From contig OX388343.1 in NCBI GenBank assembly GCA_947579665.1, positions 90,190,254 to 90,254,253 on the forward strand: a DNA stretch of 64,000 nt, read 5' to 3'. The position numbers and the translations under genes are program-made. This document shows, one piece after another, positions 24,549 through 35,956 of this stretch. Under the pieces are notes generated by a model. The model made no database searches. It saw nothing but the letters and a program-made list of their open reading frames with translations, and was not told where the DNA came from. This stretch comes from Sympetrum striolatum. Lineage: Eukaryota > Arthropoda > Insecta > Odonata > Libellulidae. The first letter of the stretch is position 1. Every line of letters begins with the position of its first letter.

Positions 24549-25008
24549 TTTCTCGTAAGATTAGTCCTAAATTCCAGGTTCGGTTCGGATTTTGCAGTTG
24601 CGCATTTGGCCTAAATGAGAAAGCTTGCATCAGAGGTAGCATAGTTAAATACCATACAAGTCTCCAGCCACGTGTGGCACGTGGTAATGTCCTTGCCAAC
24701 GTCAACAATCAATTTCAGAGAACGGTTTCGTTTATTTTCCTCCACCTTCTATGGCTTCCTTTCGTTGTTGGATTCTTTCTTGCTCCCGCCGAACACGTTT
24801 ATCGTTCAGGAAATTATTTGTCGCCATTTAGTGCCATCTTCTCCAGTTGAGTTCATTCATTGAAACGCTTTGCTATCGATTGAGGAGGTCAAATAAAATT
24901 ATGTGAACTTTCGAAAATCGAAATTATGAATATCTTTTAAGGAGAGTCTTTCTCACGTGAGGACATAGTTTGATAGGGATGATATGAATGAGAAGTACTT
25001 AAATTCTC

Positions 25009-25085
25009 TACGCCCGTGACATAATCATTATCAATCATATCATCTTACGCCCGTGATGTAATCTTCGTCATTAATCATATCATCT
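25009..25085. repeat. Imperfect tandem duplication, 37-bp period
   Basis: TACGCCCGTGA followed by a variable middle and ATCATATCATCT occurs twice, starting at 25009 and 25046. The differences between copies are confined mostly to the middle part. There is no open frame across it. Confidence 0.7.
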
Positions 25086-26180
25086 TTTATATTACCTCTT
25101 CGTCTTAAAAATTCCTATTTATATTTTATCCGTAAATTAAAATTGAACTAAACAATCATCATCATCGTAATTGTGGTTACACGGAGATGATGTTCCTGTG
25201 ATTGCAAAAGCATAAGCATTTTCATCGAAAATATTCGGAGTATATTTTTCGATTTTGTAAGAGAAGAAGATTACAATTGATTTTTTGCTTTCTTCCTTGA
25301 GTGCATGATTGTTATTCACTCAGATTATGAAATCTTACGCTCATCGACGTTCTCTTTCAGTCATTCTATACATAGTAATACATGAATTTCCCATTTTAAA
25401 ATTTAATATTATTTTTATTATTCATACAAATACATTTTATAATTTTTGAAGCACTCATATTATAATAATACTGATAATTATGTGACAATATTTTCAAAAG
25501 CTCCAATTTATATATTCAATAGCTCAATTTTATGACTTGAGTCGAGTAAATATTATTCACTCGGTATCTTAGAATTCTTTGTGGAAAATAAAGAACGCAA
25601 ATTTCTAAAGATACTTCTGGGATATTTATACCACCAATATCGGATTAAAAATTAATTTGCTCGTTACTTAATAAGAATAAACGGATATTTAGGTATTTTA
25701 AGGCAAACAGACGAATATTTACAACTATGTACTATATTTGATATTGGATCACGTAAATATTTAAGCTAACAATCAAAATTGAAAATTTTCCAAGCGATAA
25801 GTTTTAATTTTTCCGATATTGCTTACTGCTATGAGAGTATAGAAATATTTTCTTTTTCATGGGAGCCCTATAAGAGTATCCCATAGATACTATTATCATC
25901 TTTTAAATTTAAATGCTAGTGGTTATTAGATTGGAATAATTTTTGGGGTAAGTTATGTACATACGTCGTTATTCTACTTATCACTGTTTGTAAACTCTAT
26001 CTCCTCTTATGACGTGCGGAAGATTTTGGGAAACGGATTTTCCCCGCGAATATTTGCTCAAACCCTTTTATTTCGAACGGAGAGAATTTTAAAATCAATA
26101 TTAATCCTCAGATTACAACGTTTGCCGGTTGAATTTATCTAGCGCCGAATGACGACAATCTTTTTGTTTTCCGAACTTAC
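25086..26180. other. No recognised gene
   Basis: Strongly AT-rich DNA without a recognisable exon, RNA gene or repeat. Confidence 0.6.
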
Positions 26181-26333
26181 CTCGTCTCGCCGTACAAAAA
26201 TATCCCTTGTTTTCGACTTTCTTATCATATGCTGATGGGCATTAATCTCTCTAGATCTGCGCAACAATGCTCTAGCAATCAATTGGTTTAAATCTTGATT
26301 GGCGACTCGAGTGCAATGGATTCGTGGAGGCAT
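26181..26333 (-). CDS. Candidate first exon, unknown product
   Basis: On the minus strand an ATG at 26333 opens 51 codons that end in phase 0 at the full donor consensus GAG|GTAAGT (GT at 26180-26179). The peptide starts MPPRIHCTRVANQDL and is basic, with a likely helical middle (NQLIARALLRRSREIN). I recognise no domain. No downstream exon was found at lower coordinates. The design matches the minus-strand candidates at 15631-15861 and 38153-38273, but all three could be chance. Confidence 0.25.
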
Positions 26334-26652
26334 TTGAGGAGAAGAAGGAAGCTGATGCGTATTTGCCTCGGCGCTTTAAATGCTATCGCGTATATATCGA
26401 GATGAAAACATTAAGATGACCCGTATCGGAGACCTATTTGGAAACTAGTGGTGGAATGGGAGAAGTGAGATGGACGTATCTGAAGGGTGTTGGTCGTGCG
26501 TCAGAGGAAGTCTGGGGTGGGGACTCGGTTCAAAAGTCACGCTCTCTCTCTCGGACCAATAAAAAGTTCGGATTTTCTCGGAAATTCGGAAACAAAGGCA
26601 TTCGACCCTTGGGCTCGCGGCAGACGGGCGCGCTTCACGGGTTAAAACTTTA

Positions 26653-26910
26653 ATGACATTCGTTTTATTTCTCTCTTTGGAAATGGAAGCTTTGATGGGA
26701 GCCCTATGTTCTCTGTACGTCCCTTTCTTCGTTCCGTCTCTGTATTTCTTGCAGATCTGCTGCACGCTGACCTGTCTTAACTTCGCTTACGAACTGTATT
26801 CGCTGTACATATTCATCCTCCTCTTCCTATTGTTGCTCTTGCAGTTCTTTTACTCCGTCATGGCTGCCACGCAACTGTTCTTAGGATGCTGTTTTGATTT
26901 GCTCTCTTAG
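26653..26910 (+). CDS. Hypothetical 85-residue hydrophobic open frame
   Basis: An ATG at 26653 opens 85 codons ending in TAG. The translation is very hydrophobic, with about two membrane-span-length segments (around residues 15-35 and 50-67, the second being a run of Phe, Ile and Leu). It lies in a GC-richer island about 0.8 kb upstream of, and on the same strand as, the transporter exon at 27741. It does not match the N-terminal membrane segments expected for that transporter, so I do not join them. It may be a small membrane protein, or a chance frame caused by a pyrimidine-rich strand. Confidence 0.2.
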   Translation: MTFVLFLSLEMEALMGALCSLYVPFFVPSLYFLQICCTLTCLNFAYELYSLYIFILLFLLLLLQFFYSVMAATQLFLGCCFDLLS

Positions 26911-27740
26911 CTCGACCATTAGGCGACCGTTCAAGATCTCGTCGTTAATTACTATTTTTAAGACGGAAGGGAAACATGCAACGGAATTAAGTTGATATCG
27001 TGGCGGTTTGTGATCTAAGACATGAGGGTTTTGCGGGTAGGAGACAAACATATTTGACGCAAATCTTGCGTGACTAAGTTAACATTTACGCTTCCGGAAT
27101 CGCAGATTTGTTTAACTTTTTTAATTTGAATAATTATCGGCATTTGTACTGAAAACTTGCGATTTTAAAAATTGTAGAGATAGCTTATATTTACGATAAG
27201 TAAAGTGAGATGATACAGTATTAACTCGTTGTATTCTTCTACGATAATTATTCTAGTCTCCAAGCCAAATATAACCTTTACTCTAAGAAGAGGTCAACAA
27301 TTAGATAATGACAACTTCATTCTGTTCATTAAGCATTTTCATTGATAATTAATAACGTGGCAAGCCGCCTTTTTCCATTACTTTGTTATTGGTCGATATT
27401 TATAATTAATTTAAATTAATATACCCTGAAGTAGATAGTTTGTAATCTCAAATACCGTAATGTCTGAAATCGTTTTAAATAAACGTCTCTGCAATCTCAG
27501 GATGATTTGATCTCATTAGAATAAGAATTCGGTGTTTTGTTTGTTTCTTGGAGTTAGGTTAATGAGTCACTTACGACATAAAAATACAAATTTTTAAGCT
27601 GTTAATTTTTTCGTTCCCCTCATTTATTTATTACGCTGGAGTTAAATAATTAAATATAATGAAGGTAATGTATCTTTAGAAAATTGGTGCATGTAAATTG
27701 GATGAATATATTTATAACAGTTGTATTCCTTTATTTTCAG

Positions 27741-27866
27741 TGGTTCTGACGTTCGTGAACTGTTGGGATGTAAAGTGGGCCACTCGAGTGCAAGACATTT
27801 TCACCTTTGCGAAGCTAACAGCCTTGGCCATCATCATTGTGACGGGTATCGTCATGCTCTTCCAAG
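27741..27866 (+). CDS. Internal exon of an SLC7 (LAT / y+LAT-type) amino-acid transporter
   Basis: A 126-bp exon bounded by a pyrimidine-rich acceptor (TTTATTTTCAG ending at 27740) and a donor (CCAAG, then GTAAGAA at 27867). Both borders are phase 1, so the exon is symmetrical. It encodes 42 residues including [19 protein letters not shown] and [15 protein letters not shown], ending LFQ and the first base of a Gly-type codon. This is the membrane segment 5 region of the L-type and y+L-type light chains (SLC7A5-8), which exchange large neutral or cationic amino acids across the plasma membrane and need the heavy subunit SLC3A2. The [11 protein letters not shown] signature and the Lys of AKL (equivalent to Lys204 of human LAT1) are conserved. 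No stop or frameshift is present, so it looks functional. Flanking exons were not found in the window, which implies long introns. The exact subtype is not decidable from one exon. Confidence 0.92.
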
Positions 27867-28644
27867 GTAAGAAAATGATCCGCTTAATTCATTGTACAGT
27901 TATCCTCATCGTAAACTCAGGTATGCATATTTGCGTGTGGTAGCAAGGAATTTACAGACCATTTTCGAGAAGAACGATGACCTTAACCCTGGGTGGCTAA
28001 ATTATTGCCTCAGCCAGCTGCCGGTGAAAAATTTCCGAGTCGTTAATTTAAAAGTATTTAACCTGTTACTGTGAAAAATGTGCATGCCTTTACCCAGCCG
28101 GTGCGCGGATTCAATATCTTACTCAGCGGAAGAGAACATTTTCTCATTTTAAATGATGGTTTTTTGGATAGAATTTCTTCTTGTATCTATGTAATTATCT
28201 CGATATTTTCCTTTGAATTTATCAGTCGATGTGATAACTTTTGGTTTCATGAGCAAGTAAGAATTTTATATAAAATCCGTATTCTCATACTTTTGGCCGC
28301 ACATCTTTGATTTTGCTGAAATATTGAGAACGGATATCCACGCTGAATTGTTATAATCTCCAGTATTTACCTCCGAGATTGTTCATATCAAACAGTAATA
28401 GTGGCACATAACTTTTGATGTTTGCGAATGTAAAATTGCATTTTTTTACTGATCGTAACTTCCGATCGTCAACCAAAGCAATTTTTTTGGTCACCAAAGA
28501 TGTATGCAGCTATTTTTTTGTTATAATATACTCTGTCTTTTATTCAACGTCAGTCTCAGTTATATATGCGATCTATTCAGAACATTCGAATTTCTGCAGT
28601 TGACGAATTTCAGATGGAGTAGGGTACGGTGGGCACTTGTCTTA
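27867..28644 (+). other. Intron sequence downstream of the transporter exon
   Basis: Sequence following the splice donor at 27867. In-frame reading runs on for about 25 codons and then stops, as expected for an intron. I looked for the next SLC7 coding block (the conserved membrane segment 6 region with a YGGWN-like motif) and did not find it here or further downstream. Confidence 0.6.
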
Positions 28645-28760
28645 AGGGCTCTCAGATAGTCAAGCGCGTTTGCCTTTGGTGAAAGTGGTCACTGGTTTGA
28701 TTCCCGATGGGATCCTACATATATGAAATGACCTTGGATGTTCAAATACTTTTAACGAAA
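28645..28760 (+). mobile_element. tRNA-derived SINE, copy B
   Basis: It contains a box-A-like TAGTCAAGCGCG (about 28657-28668) and a box-B-like GGTTTGATTCCC (about 28694-28705). ATATATGAAATGACCTTGG follows, matching the body of the copy at 20155-20290. It sits in the presumed intron downstream of the transporter exon, in the same orientation. The head is closer to a polymerase III promoter than copy A. No poly(A) or simple-repeat tail and no target duplication could be assigned. Confidence 0.6.
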
Positions 28761-29300
28761 CTCAACGATACTACGGTAGCCGTGAATGTCTCTCAGGAAC
28801 TATGAAGTAGTATGCACGTATATTTATAAATTGAAGAGTTAAAGAACAAATATAAGGTAACCTTGAACAGTTATGTCCAAAAGGGTTATTTTCAAGGAAG
28901 GAATCTACATTTCATTGTTGCGTGGTGTTGTTGTATTGCTGATTGTACGGTAAATCTTGACTATGGCGCGCTGCAAACGCTGATCTGGGCTATTCGTACA
29001 CCTGTAGCAAAATTAATAATAATTGTAATATTAAAACATTGTTTTAACGATTCGTTAGCTTTCCGAAACTCATATCTCTAAGGTATTCGTAGAACTAGTT
29101 TTGGAGAGATGCAAATCAGTTTCTATCAGAATAAAAATAAAGCTATGGCTCTTTGTTAACACATTATGGAAAAATTTCAAGATATCAGTGGGCATTTTTT
29201 GGAAATCTTATCTTTCCATTTTGTTTAGGTATTAGCGTTTATTCAATCTACGAGATGTTTGTATTAAATACAGATCTTCAGATTTCATCTGTAGCACCAT

Positions 29301-29374
29301 ACACACGCACAAAATAATAATAATATAAAAAGCACACATGTTTATACACACACACACATATATACACACACACA
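29301..29374. repeat. CA/TA microsatellite
   Basis: Interrupted dinucleotide repeats: ACACACGCAC at 29301, an AATAATAATA stretch, then (AC)n, ATATAT and (AC)n from 29345 to 29374. Confidence 0.85.
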
Positions 29375-31357
29375 ATCTCTGAAGTAAAAATAATATACGT
29401 CAAATGTCTTTGAATTGTTTTAGTCGAGACAACGGTCAATTTCTTTGCGTCAGGAAATTCGATAAGATTTCTCTCTACCGTCAGACTTGAACAAATAACC
29501 CATATAGTCGTGCGTCATGAATTGTTAAAGGATGGCCATTGGAACTTTATCTTCACTTTCGAATTAAGGGTGACGTGTGACATTTATAGATTAACATATA
29601 ACTGCGTTATTTTCAAGGATTTATTTTCTTGATATTTTTATTTAATGTACAGATTTATTTGGCATGGGCCATTCGGGAGAAATTCAACGGAATTTTATCG
29701 ATCTAGACGTTTGAATCATTTTTTATCGGTCAATGAACACTTGAAATAATTTTAATAGCTCGGCATAAAAGTTTTCATAGGAATTCTAACAGAATTTTTT
29801 TAAGTGCAGATATTAAAAAATTAAAATTCACGAAAATTATTCTTTGTCACATACTGTTTCCGTTTACCAGAAAAGTTTATAATCTGCTGCAATGCGTTTC
29901 CTTCGCAATAGAACGATGGTAGTTATTGAATACGATTCCGCAAGTACATGAATTACTAGATTAACTCTTATTTAAAAGCAAATGTGTAACGAAACCGTTT
30001 ATAATTAGAAGTAGGGTTTCTAAGGAAAAATCACGCGCTTGCGGATTTTATCAACATATCATTTTCTGTCATTTTCTCGCTGTTGTTCGCAATCCTTTCT
30101 TTATAGCAATTTTATATCAAGGCTGTGAAAGCATATGCTGGAGTATGCGTTGCTTCATTCTGTGATAAATATTCCCGTTATCGGTTAATTTCTTAGATGG
30201 CATGACACACGAGCGTAAAATAGATGTTAGAATACATAGATCATTTATTATCATCATGCAATGTTTAATCCTCCTCAAGTAAACTCCTGATGATGATATT
30301 GTTTCTAAGAATTATTTCTTTTTTAATCATTCACTTAATTTAAGGCCGTAAAATAGTTACGCAATCCATCTGGAAATAAAACCATAGAAAGAACGGATAT
30401 TACCAGTGGCTCAAAGTTTTCGAATTTTTTATTGAAAAATATTATTTAATTCTGTATCTTAACAAAACTTAAGAATTCATATTTTAGTTAATTGGATTTT
30501 CTAACACCTCGGAAAAAGCAATTAACTTTTTAGTATGATCAAATCGAGAAAAACAGAATTCTGTAAGTTTAATTTTGAATAATTCCTATGTGATGCTTTT
30601 CGATTTATTTGAGCCGAAGCATTTTCATTTAGTTTTTATATTTTTGATTAACTGGAATTCATCTTTTAATCCCTTATGACTCTAGCTTCGAGGATACTCA
30701 AGTAACTTTCAATATATAGTCAAAATTATTCTCGCTTGAATTGCAACGCATCACGTTCCTCGGGTTGCATTAATCGGTTTTTCCGCATTATCTCTGTTAA
30801 TGCGGTTCATTTTCTTGACTTTCTGATTTCACTGCTTCAATCAATTCATCAAGTTCGTTATGCTCATGTCTCCTCTAAGAATTTCTCATCAATTTATCCA
30901 CCATCTCAAGTTTCCATTTGAATGCTACTTTGAGGAAATATTGCCATTGTGTATTGTTGAAGCTTCTTCAAAAAAAACCCTCAAAACAAAATATTATTAT
31001 TTTCAGTCGATAGTAGTAATAACCCTCGCAATGCCTCACCCTTATGCCCTATGCTTCAATCAATTTTTTAGAAATGATTTGTAAGATATTTCTTCAATTA
31101 ACTCTGTAGTGTTACCTTCTGTATAAAAAAGACATGATGTACAGCCAAATACTCTCGGAAAAATATATAAATTATAAGTAGTTTAGCAATTATAATTGGA
31201 CTGCTTGCCGAAAGTCATCAATGTGTCGGTGCGCATGGTTAATCCGTATTTGAACCAAAATTATGTAGGATTAAGAATATCAAGTTTATCGTGACGTGTA
31301 ACACCAGAAAAAAGTTGCCTCTTGAATCAGGATACATCCAAACCTACCATTACCTAA
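29375..31357. other. No recognised gene
   Basis: AT-rich DNA. Two overlapping open frames at 30736-31084 have no recognisable domain or splice border. Nothing else is seen. Confidence 0.6.
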
Positions 31358-31562
31358 TATTACTCTATATGACAAAATTGGCTTTAGTAACATGTCATTA
31401 GTCAGTGGGTTTCACCAATGAATCATCAATTTCAAAGTGGTAATGTGTAAGTCTCTGGCGTTTGTGTATAATTACTCTATTATTACTCTATATGACAAGA
31501 TTTTCCTTAGTAACATGCCATTAGTCAGTGGGTTTCACCAATGAATCATCAATCTCAAAGTG
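31358..31562. repeat. Direct duplication, 123-bp offset
   Basis: An 82-bp segment at 31358-31439 beginning TATTACTCTATATGACAA recurs at 31481-31562 with only a few base changes, including the shared block CAGTGGGTTTCACCAATGAA. The 41 bp between the copies is unique. This is a local tandem duplication or two units of a longer satellite. There are no inverted ends and no coding sequence. Confidence 0.85.
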
Positions 31563-33439
31563 TAATTAACGCATTGCAACGTAACTGATAAAACATTTGC
31601 GTCGGTTCTCTCGGAGGCAATCACACTTTCATTAAAACATCCGTCCTGCGCACAAAAGTAGATCCAGAACTCTTCAGCATTCCCATCTCATTCGAAGTCC
31701 TCAATTAGACTTCGCGGAAAACAGATCTATCAATCGATCGTTATGGGTCGATCACCCCATCGTTTTGATTTCCGCTTAATTGCGATGTCATCATCGCGCA
31801 TCGATTCACGTGCCATTTTGCGGAAAAACAATCCTCACAGTCTCGTGCATCTTTGGGAAGCTCCATGGTCACGCTGAATTGAAAGGTCGGAGGGTCGGCT
31901 GAGGGGAGGATCGGCGTCACCACGACGTCTTGATGCGCGTGAGGAATACCTATTCGGAGGGAGGGAATCTGCAGACGGTTGTCGCAAGCACTCCGCTTAA
32001 GAGACCGCTGTGGATACTGATTTTAGCATCTGCTTACGTATCCGCGGGCTGGGTATTTCGTCTCCAACCTGTATCAGCTATAAAGAACACGTTGTTTGCT
32101 ACGGATCCGGTATTTTACTCGCTGGATGCCCTTGGAAATTATTCACGATCCTTGCTCAACCTGTTAGTTGGTAATAATGTGAGGGGGTTTCCAAAAAAAA
32201 GGGTTTTACGGCGTTATTTCGAGCAGGCATAATAACTGAGATCTGCCTACCGTAACCTGTTTTTAGTTTTGTATGTTATAAAAATCCATTTACATGATTC
32301 AGTATCGTAATAGTCTCATTGGCTGTGACAACCTGATAGTTGATTTGAGTTAGTGTTTGAGTGATGCCGATCAACGGAATTTATTCTGCTCTCACTTTTT
32401 CTAATGCTAAAAAAATCGACTTTTATTGTTATTTTGCAGCACTTCTGCTGAATTTCCTCGCATTCTGATTCAAGGAAGGAAGCAGTGTGAAAATATTGCA
32501 CTCCGCATGGAGTCGTTTCTTCTCCTAGGTTGCTAGTGGTTGTGGATCCAATTAGTCTTCAAGATAACTTAAAATACAGAGACAATAAAACACTATCTCT
32601 TCTCTTCCTTCACAGAGGAGTTTAAAATCACAATCCCTTAGCACTACGTTTGTTCATTTTAGTAAGAAAGCGCTCCAAAGTTTTCATTACGCTCACTTTA
32701 TCTGCTGAGAGCTGGAAATCCTAGAAGATAAGTAGTAAATCAAAGTAATTTCATTGTAACTGTGGTAAGAAATAGCAATCCCCAAGGTACGTTTCTCTCA
32801 TCTTCAAACAGGCCAAGTCCCGAATCCCATCGTATTTTTCATGTATGGTTTTATTATCCTAAAACATAGTTTTGTATTAATCCTCCATTCACTTTTACAA
32901 TTGCGATATTTTTTCCTCTATTAGATTCCCATCCATGACTGAAGTGATCACGAATTTTTACTAATTATGATTTTCGACAAGATAGATGTGATGGAAAAGT
33001 GTAATAAAATCAGGATCTTAGGCATCTGCTAGAAATATTCCGTCTATTATTGGCGTACAAGCTAAGCTCATCCTGTGTTTCACTTAAGATCCTTTACAAC
33101 CAACATTACGCCCGACCCCATTTGAAATTATACCCTTCGAATAGGTGTGTCCTAGAGGAATGCCTAGATTGATCCGCCCTCACAACGATCATGGAAATGG
33201 AAGGCCATGTTCTTTATTTGTCTCACCCTCGTGACGTAAATATTGCATTGCATAATGTATTGTTAATCACTATTTTTCGTGTGTCTACAATACATTTTAA
33301 GTTTTATTCAGTGCTGCTGGACTTTTTTGTTGAAGATTTTGGCACGGAATGTATCGGATATGCACTTACAAATTGTGTATTATATTTTTTTGATGATAAT
33401 GAAATCTTTAGTTATATTACGAGAAGATTTAAGAGGCAT
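31563..33439. other. No recognised gene; GC-richer island 31600-32230
   Basis: The island carries open frames on both strands: minus 31741-31923 and plus 31930-32232 (100 codons). Neither resembles a known family. The remainder is AT-rich with no recognisable feature. Confidence 0.55.
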
Positions 33440-33684
33440 AAGTACGATATTTTCGAAATAACGCTCCATTCTAGGGGCTGTGTAGGCCACTTGGTAACAC
33501 GTTAATTGGAAGTAGACCAGCCCAGACAGCATAAATTTCGGGACAACGGCTGCAAGGCCGAGGCAGTAGATCCTGATCGTATTCAGGTACATCGCGTTTA
33601 TGGGCGTGCACCGGAATATCAAGTCCCCAGCGGGAATCGATCTCAGATCCATGCACACGCATTAACACCCAGCTAACTAGAGTC
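33440..33684 (-). mobile_element. Probable tRNA-derived SINE or tRNA pseudogene (minus strand)
   Basis: On the minus strand the segment starts with CTCTAGTTAGCTGGGTG (box-A-like). GATCTGAGATCGATTCCCGC follows, whose GATCGATTC fits the box B consensus GWTCRANNC exactly, and then GGGG. This is the order and spacing of a tRNA head (33620-33684). The G+C-richer body continues to about 33440 and is open in one frame, which I attribute to the repeat rather than to a protein. The head differs from the SINE copies at 20155 and 28645, so this is a second family or a tRNA fossil. Confidence 0.45.
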
Positions 33685-33960
33685 ACATACCAATAATTTC
33701 CTCTTCTGGAGTAAGTTGCTGAACCAGTTTCTCCTTCCGGTCTCTAACTTCCGAAGAAATATCTCTCAGAAATCCTCCTCAATTCTTTTTGCATATTAGA
33801 GGATTCCCTGTGTTAAATATGGAAATGATACAGACATTATTATTTTTTAATAAAAAATCGCTCACTTCTCCTATACTTTGCTGTATATACACTCGTAAGA
33901 GTCATTCATTTTCACAAGAAGTAATATTCCTTCCTTATCGATAAAGCGTTTTTAATTTTA

Positions 33961-33984
33961 TAGTAAAAACGGAAATTTTTACTA
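33961..33984. repeat. Perfect 9-bp hairpin
   Basis: TAGTAAAAA and TTTTTACTA are exact inverted copies around the loop CGGAAA. The sequence is AT-only in the stem, apart from one G-C pair, and stands 740 bp upstream of the retroelement fragment. Confidence 0.7.
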
Positions 33985-34723
33985 CAAAAATAGTAATGGT
34001 CAATATAAGAAGAGCACAAACTGATTGGATGCTTGTATCAATGAAGAATATTTATGAAATTTTAATGATGCTAATTACATAAAAGCAACAAAATTTTAGG
34101 CATCAGTAAATCAGAGATGCATAGAATATAAAGAGGGTCTTAAATTTCTCTTAAATTTATGCCATATTAATTTGAGACGCTAAAATTTGTTAGGGTGTGT
34201 GGTTTTCCATTCAGAATTGTCCGCTTTTAAGTTTCACTAAATAGAAATTCTAGAAGAAAGGAAACAATAGACAGTAATGGTAATTATGATTCAGATTCTT
34301 ATTCTAATAACTCCTGATTGAGGAAGTGCGTCATTCATGTTCATGAATTAAAATATAATTAGGAGACGATCCGTGGTTACGTGTCTCCGGGATGTGGGCG
34401 TGTCTCTGAAAAGGAAGTCTTGGAGGCCAATTTTGGAATGACCGCCCATCGGCAACTTTCATTCCAGACTTAGATTTTCTTAAAATTATGGGGTGAAGCA
34501 GGTTTCGGATGAGTTGTTACGAAACGCAAAGATATTTATTATAACATTCATATTATAGAACAGTGGGAGACAGAAACTATCGAAAAAAGAAAACATATCT
34601 TGAAGTCTCTATAATCACGTTGTCTGACAATTATAAAGGAGAAGGTGGTGTCACATGGCTTCTTTCCTCTAAAGGTTTAGAAACCATCATTTATATTTTA
34701 GATTTATGCTAATTAAGGTTTAG
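33985..34723. other. No recognised gene upstream of the retroelement
   Basis: AT-rich DNA. It may contain a strongly decayed 5' part of the Penelope-like element in its last 30-50 bases, but I cannot align it. Confidence 0.5.
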
Positions 34724-35956
34724 CCCAGCTTGCTATTTCTTCTAAGAAAAAGCAAGTTGATTAATTCCATTCTTGTGTCCTTTGACGTTACGAAATTATT
34801 TAGTAGTGTTCCCTGTGACGAAGCCATTGACATTACTATTGATCTGCTTAAGAAATCTTCTGTTGATTAGTCTTGGTGTAATGATATTTACAAATTATTG
34901 AAGGTTATTATTAAAGATCTCTACCATAATTACTTCGTTTACAACGGTGAATTTCATAAACAGAAAAGCGGTTTGGCGATGAGCTCACCTCTTTCCCCCC
35001 TCATGGCTGATTATTTCATGGACCATCTCGAAAGGAAACTTCTGAGTGGTAAATCAGTATAGAATAATCAAATCCTATACTGGTTCCGATACGTGGATGA
35101 CATCATTTGCTAATGGACTGGGACTGAGCGCACCGTAGACCGTTTTTTCATTTTCCTAAATTCGTTCCATCGCTCCATTAAGTTCACCCTAGAAAAGAGC
35201 AACAATAGTAATCTCCCCTCTCTGGATCTCAATATTTCGATTGTTAATAGGAGGCATGAGTTCTCTATTTATAGGAAGTCATGATATACTGACTGTACCA
35301 TTAGCAAAGATTCCTTTCATCCTCTCTCCCACAAGATGGCTGCTTACCATAGCATGGTTCACCACTTATTAACTGCTCCCCTGTCAACAGCCAATTTTAA
35401 TACTGAAGTGAACATCATAAAACATATCGCGCTTAGGAATGGCTTCAACCCCAACATCATAGACCATATAATAGGCAAGAAATATGAGAAATTGGCCCTC
35501 AACGAAATATTCCGTGTGATTAAATGTAGTGATAAGAACTGGTGTTCCCTTAATTACTTTGGTGATAGTTCCTACTTCATTTAAAACAGTTTTAAAGATA
35601 AATTCCAGTGCGCATTCAAGACAGGCCCAAAGCTTAAAGATTTAATAGTGAATTGTAAAGACTCTATCGACATACTCAAGAGGAGTGGGGTGTATCGTCT
35701 CAATTGTGACGATTGTGACGCTTTTTATGTGGGGAAAACAGCGAGATGTTTCCAGACTAGATTGCAAGAACACAAACGCGCCTACGTCCATCAAAACCCT
35801 TCCGCTTCCCATTTCAGCTAGCATTTATTAGAAAAAGGACATTTTAGTGATTTCGACATGACTGTTTTGCACGTTTGTGACCGGAGTGCTAAAATACACG
35901 CCTTAGAGACGGTTGAAATTCTAAGAGGTTCTTCCTCGAACATTTTTGATGAATAA
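34724..35956 (+). pseudogene. Penelope-like retroelement ORF (RT + GIY-YIG), truncated and nonsense-mutated
   Basis: One reading frame of 411 codons carries the C-terminal two thirds of a Penelope-like polyprotein. Visible in order are RT motif A LVSFDVTKLF (from about 34772); the motif B region SGLAMSSPLSPLMADYF (34969-35019); the catalytic FRYVDD (from 35087); the thumb-side FSIYRK and AYHSMVHHLL blocks; then the GIY-YIG endonuclease with GVY, FYVGKT, TRLQEH and ALETVEI (about 35681-35920). In intact relatives the RT copies the RNA and the GIY-YIG domain nicks the target. Six in-frame stops interrupt it: TAG 34868, TAG 35060, TAA 35111, TGA 35282, TAA 35582, TAG 35819. I find no frameshift. 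The 5' end, including the first RT motifs, is missing. It is a dead copy. Confidence 0.93.

Noticed and set aside
33380..33658. 92-codon minus-strand frame that looked protein-like
   Set aside because: It starts with GTG and overlaps the tRNA-like SINE head. The open frame is better explained by the repeat.
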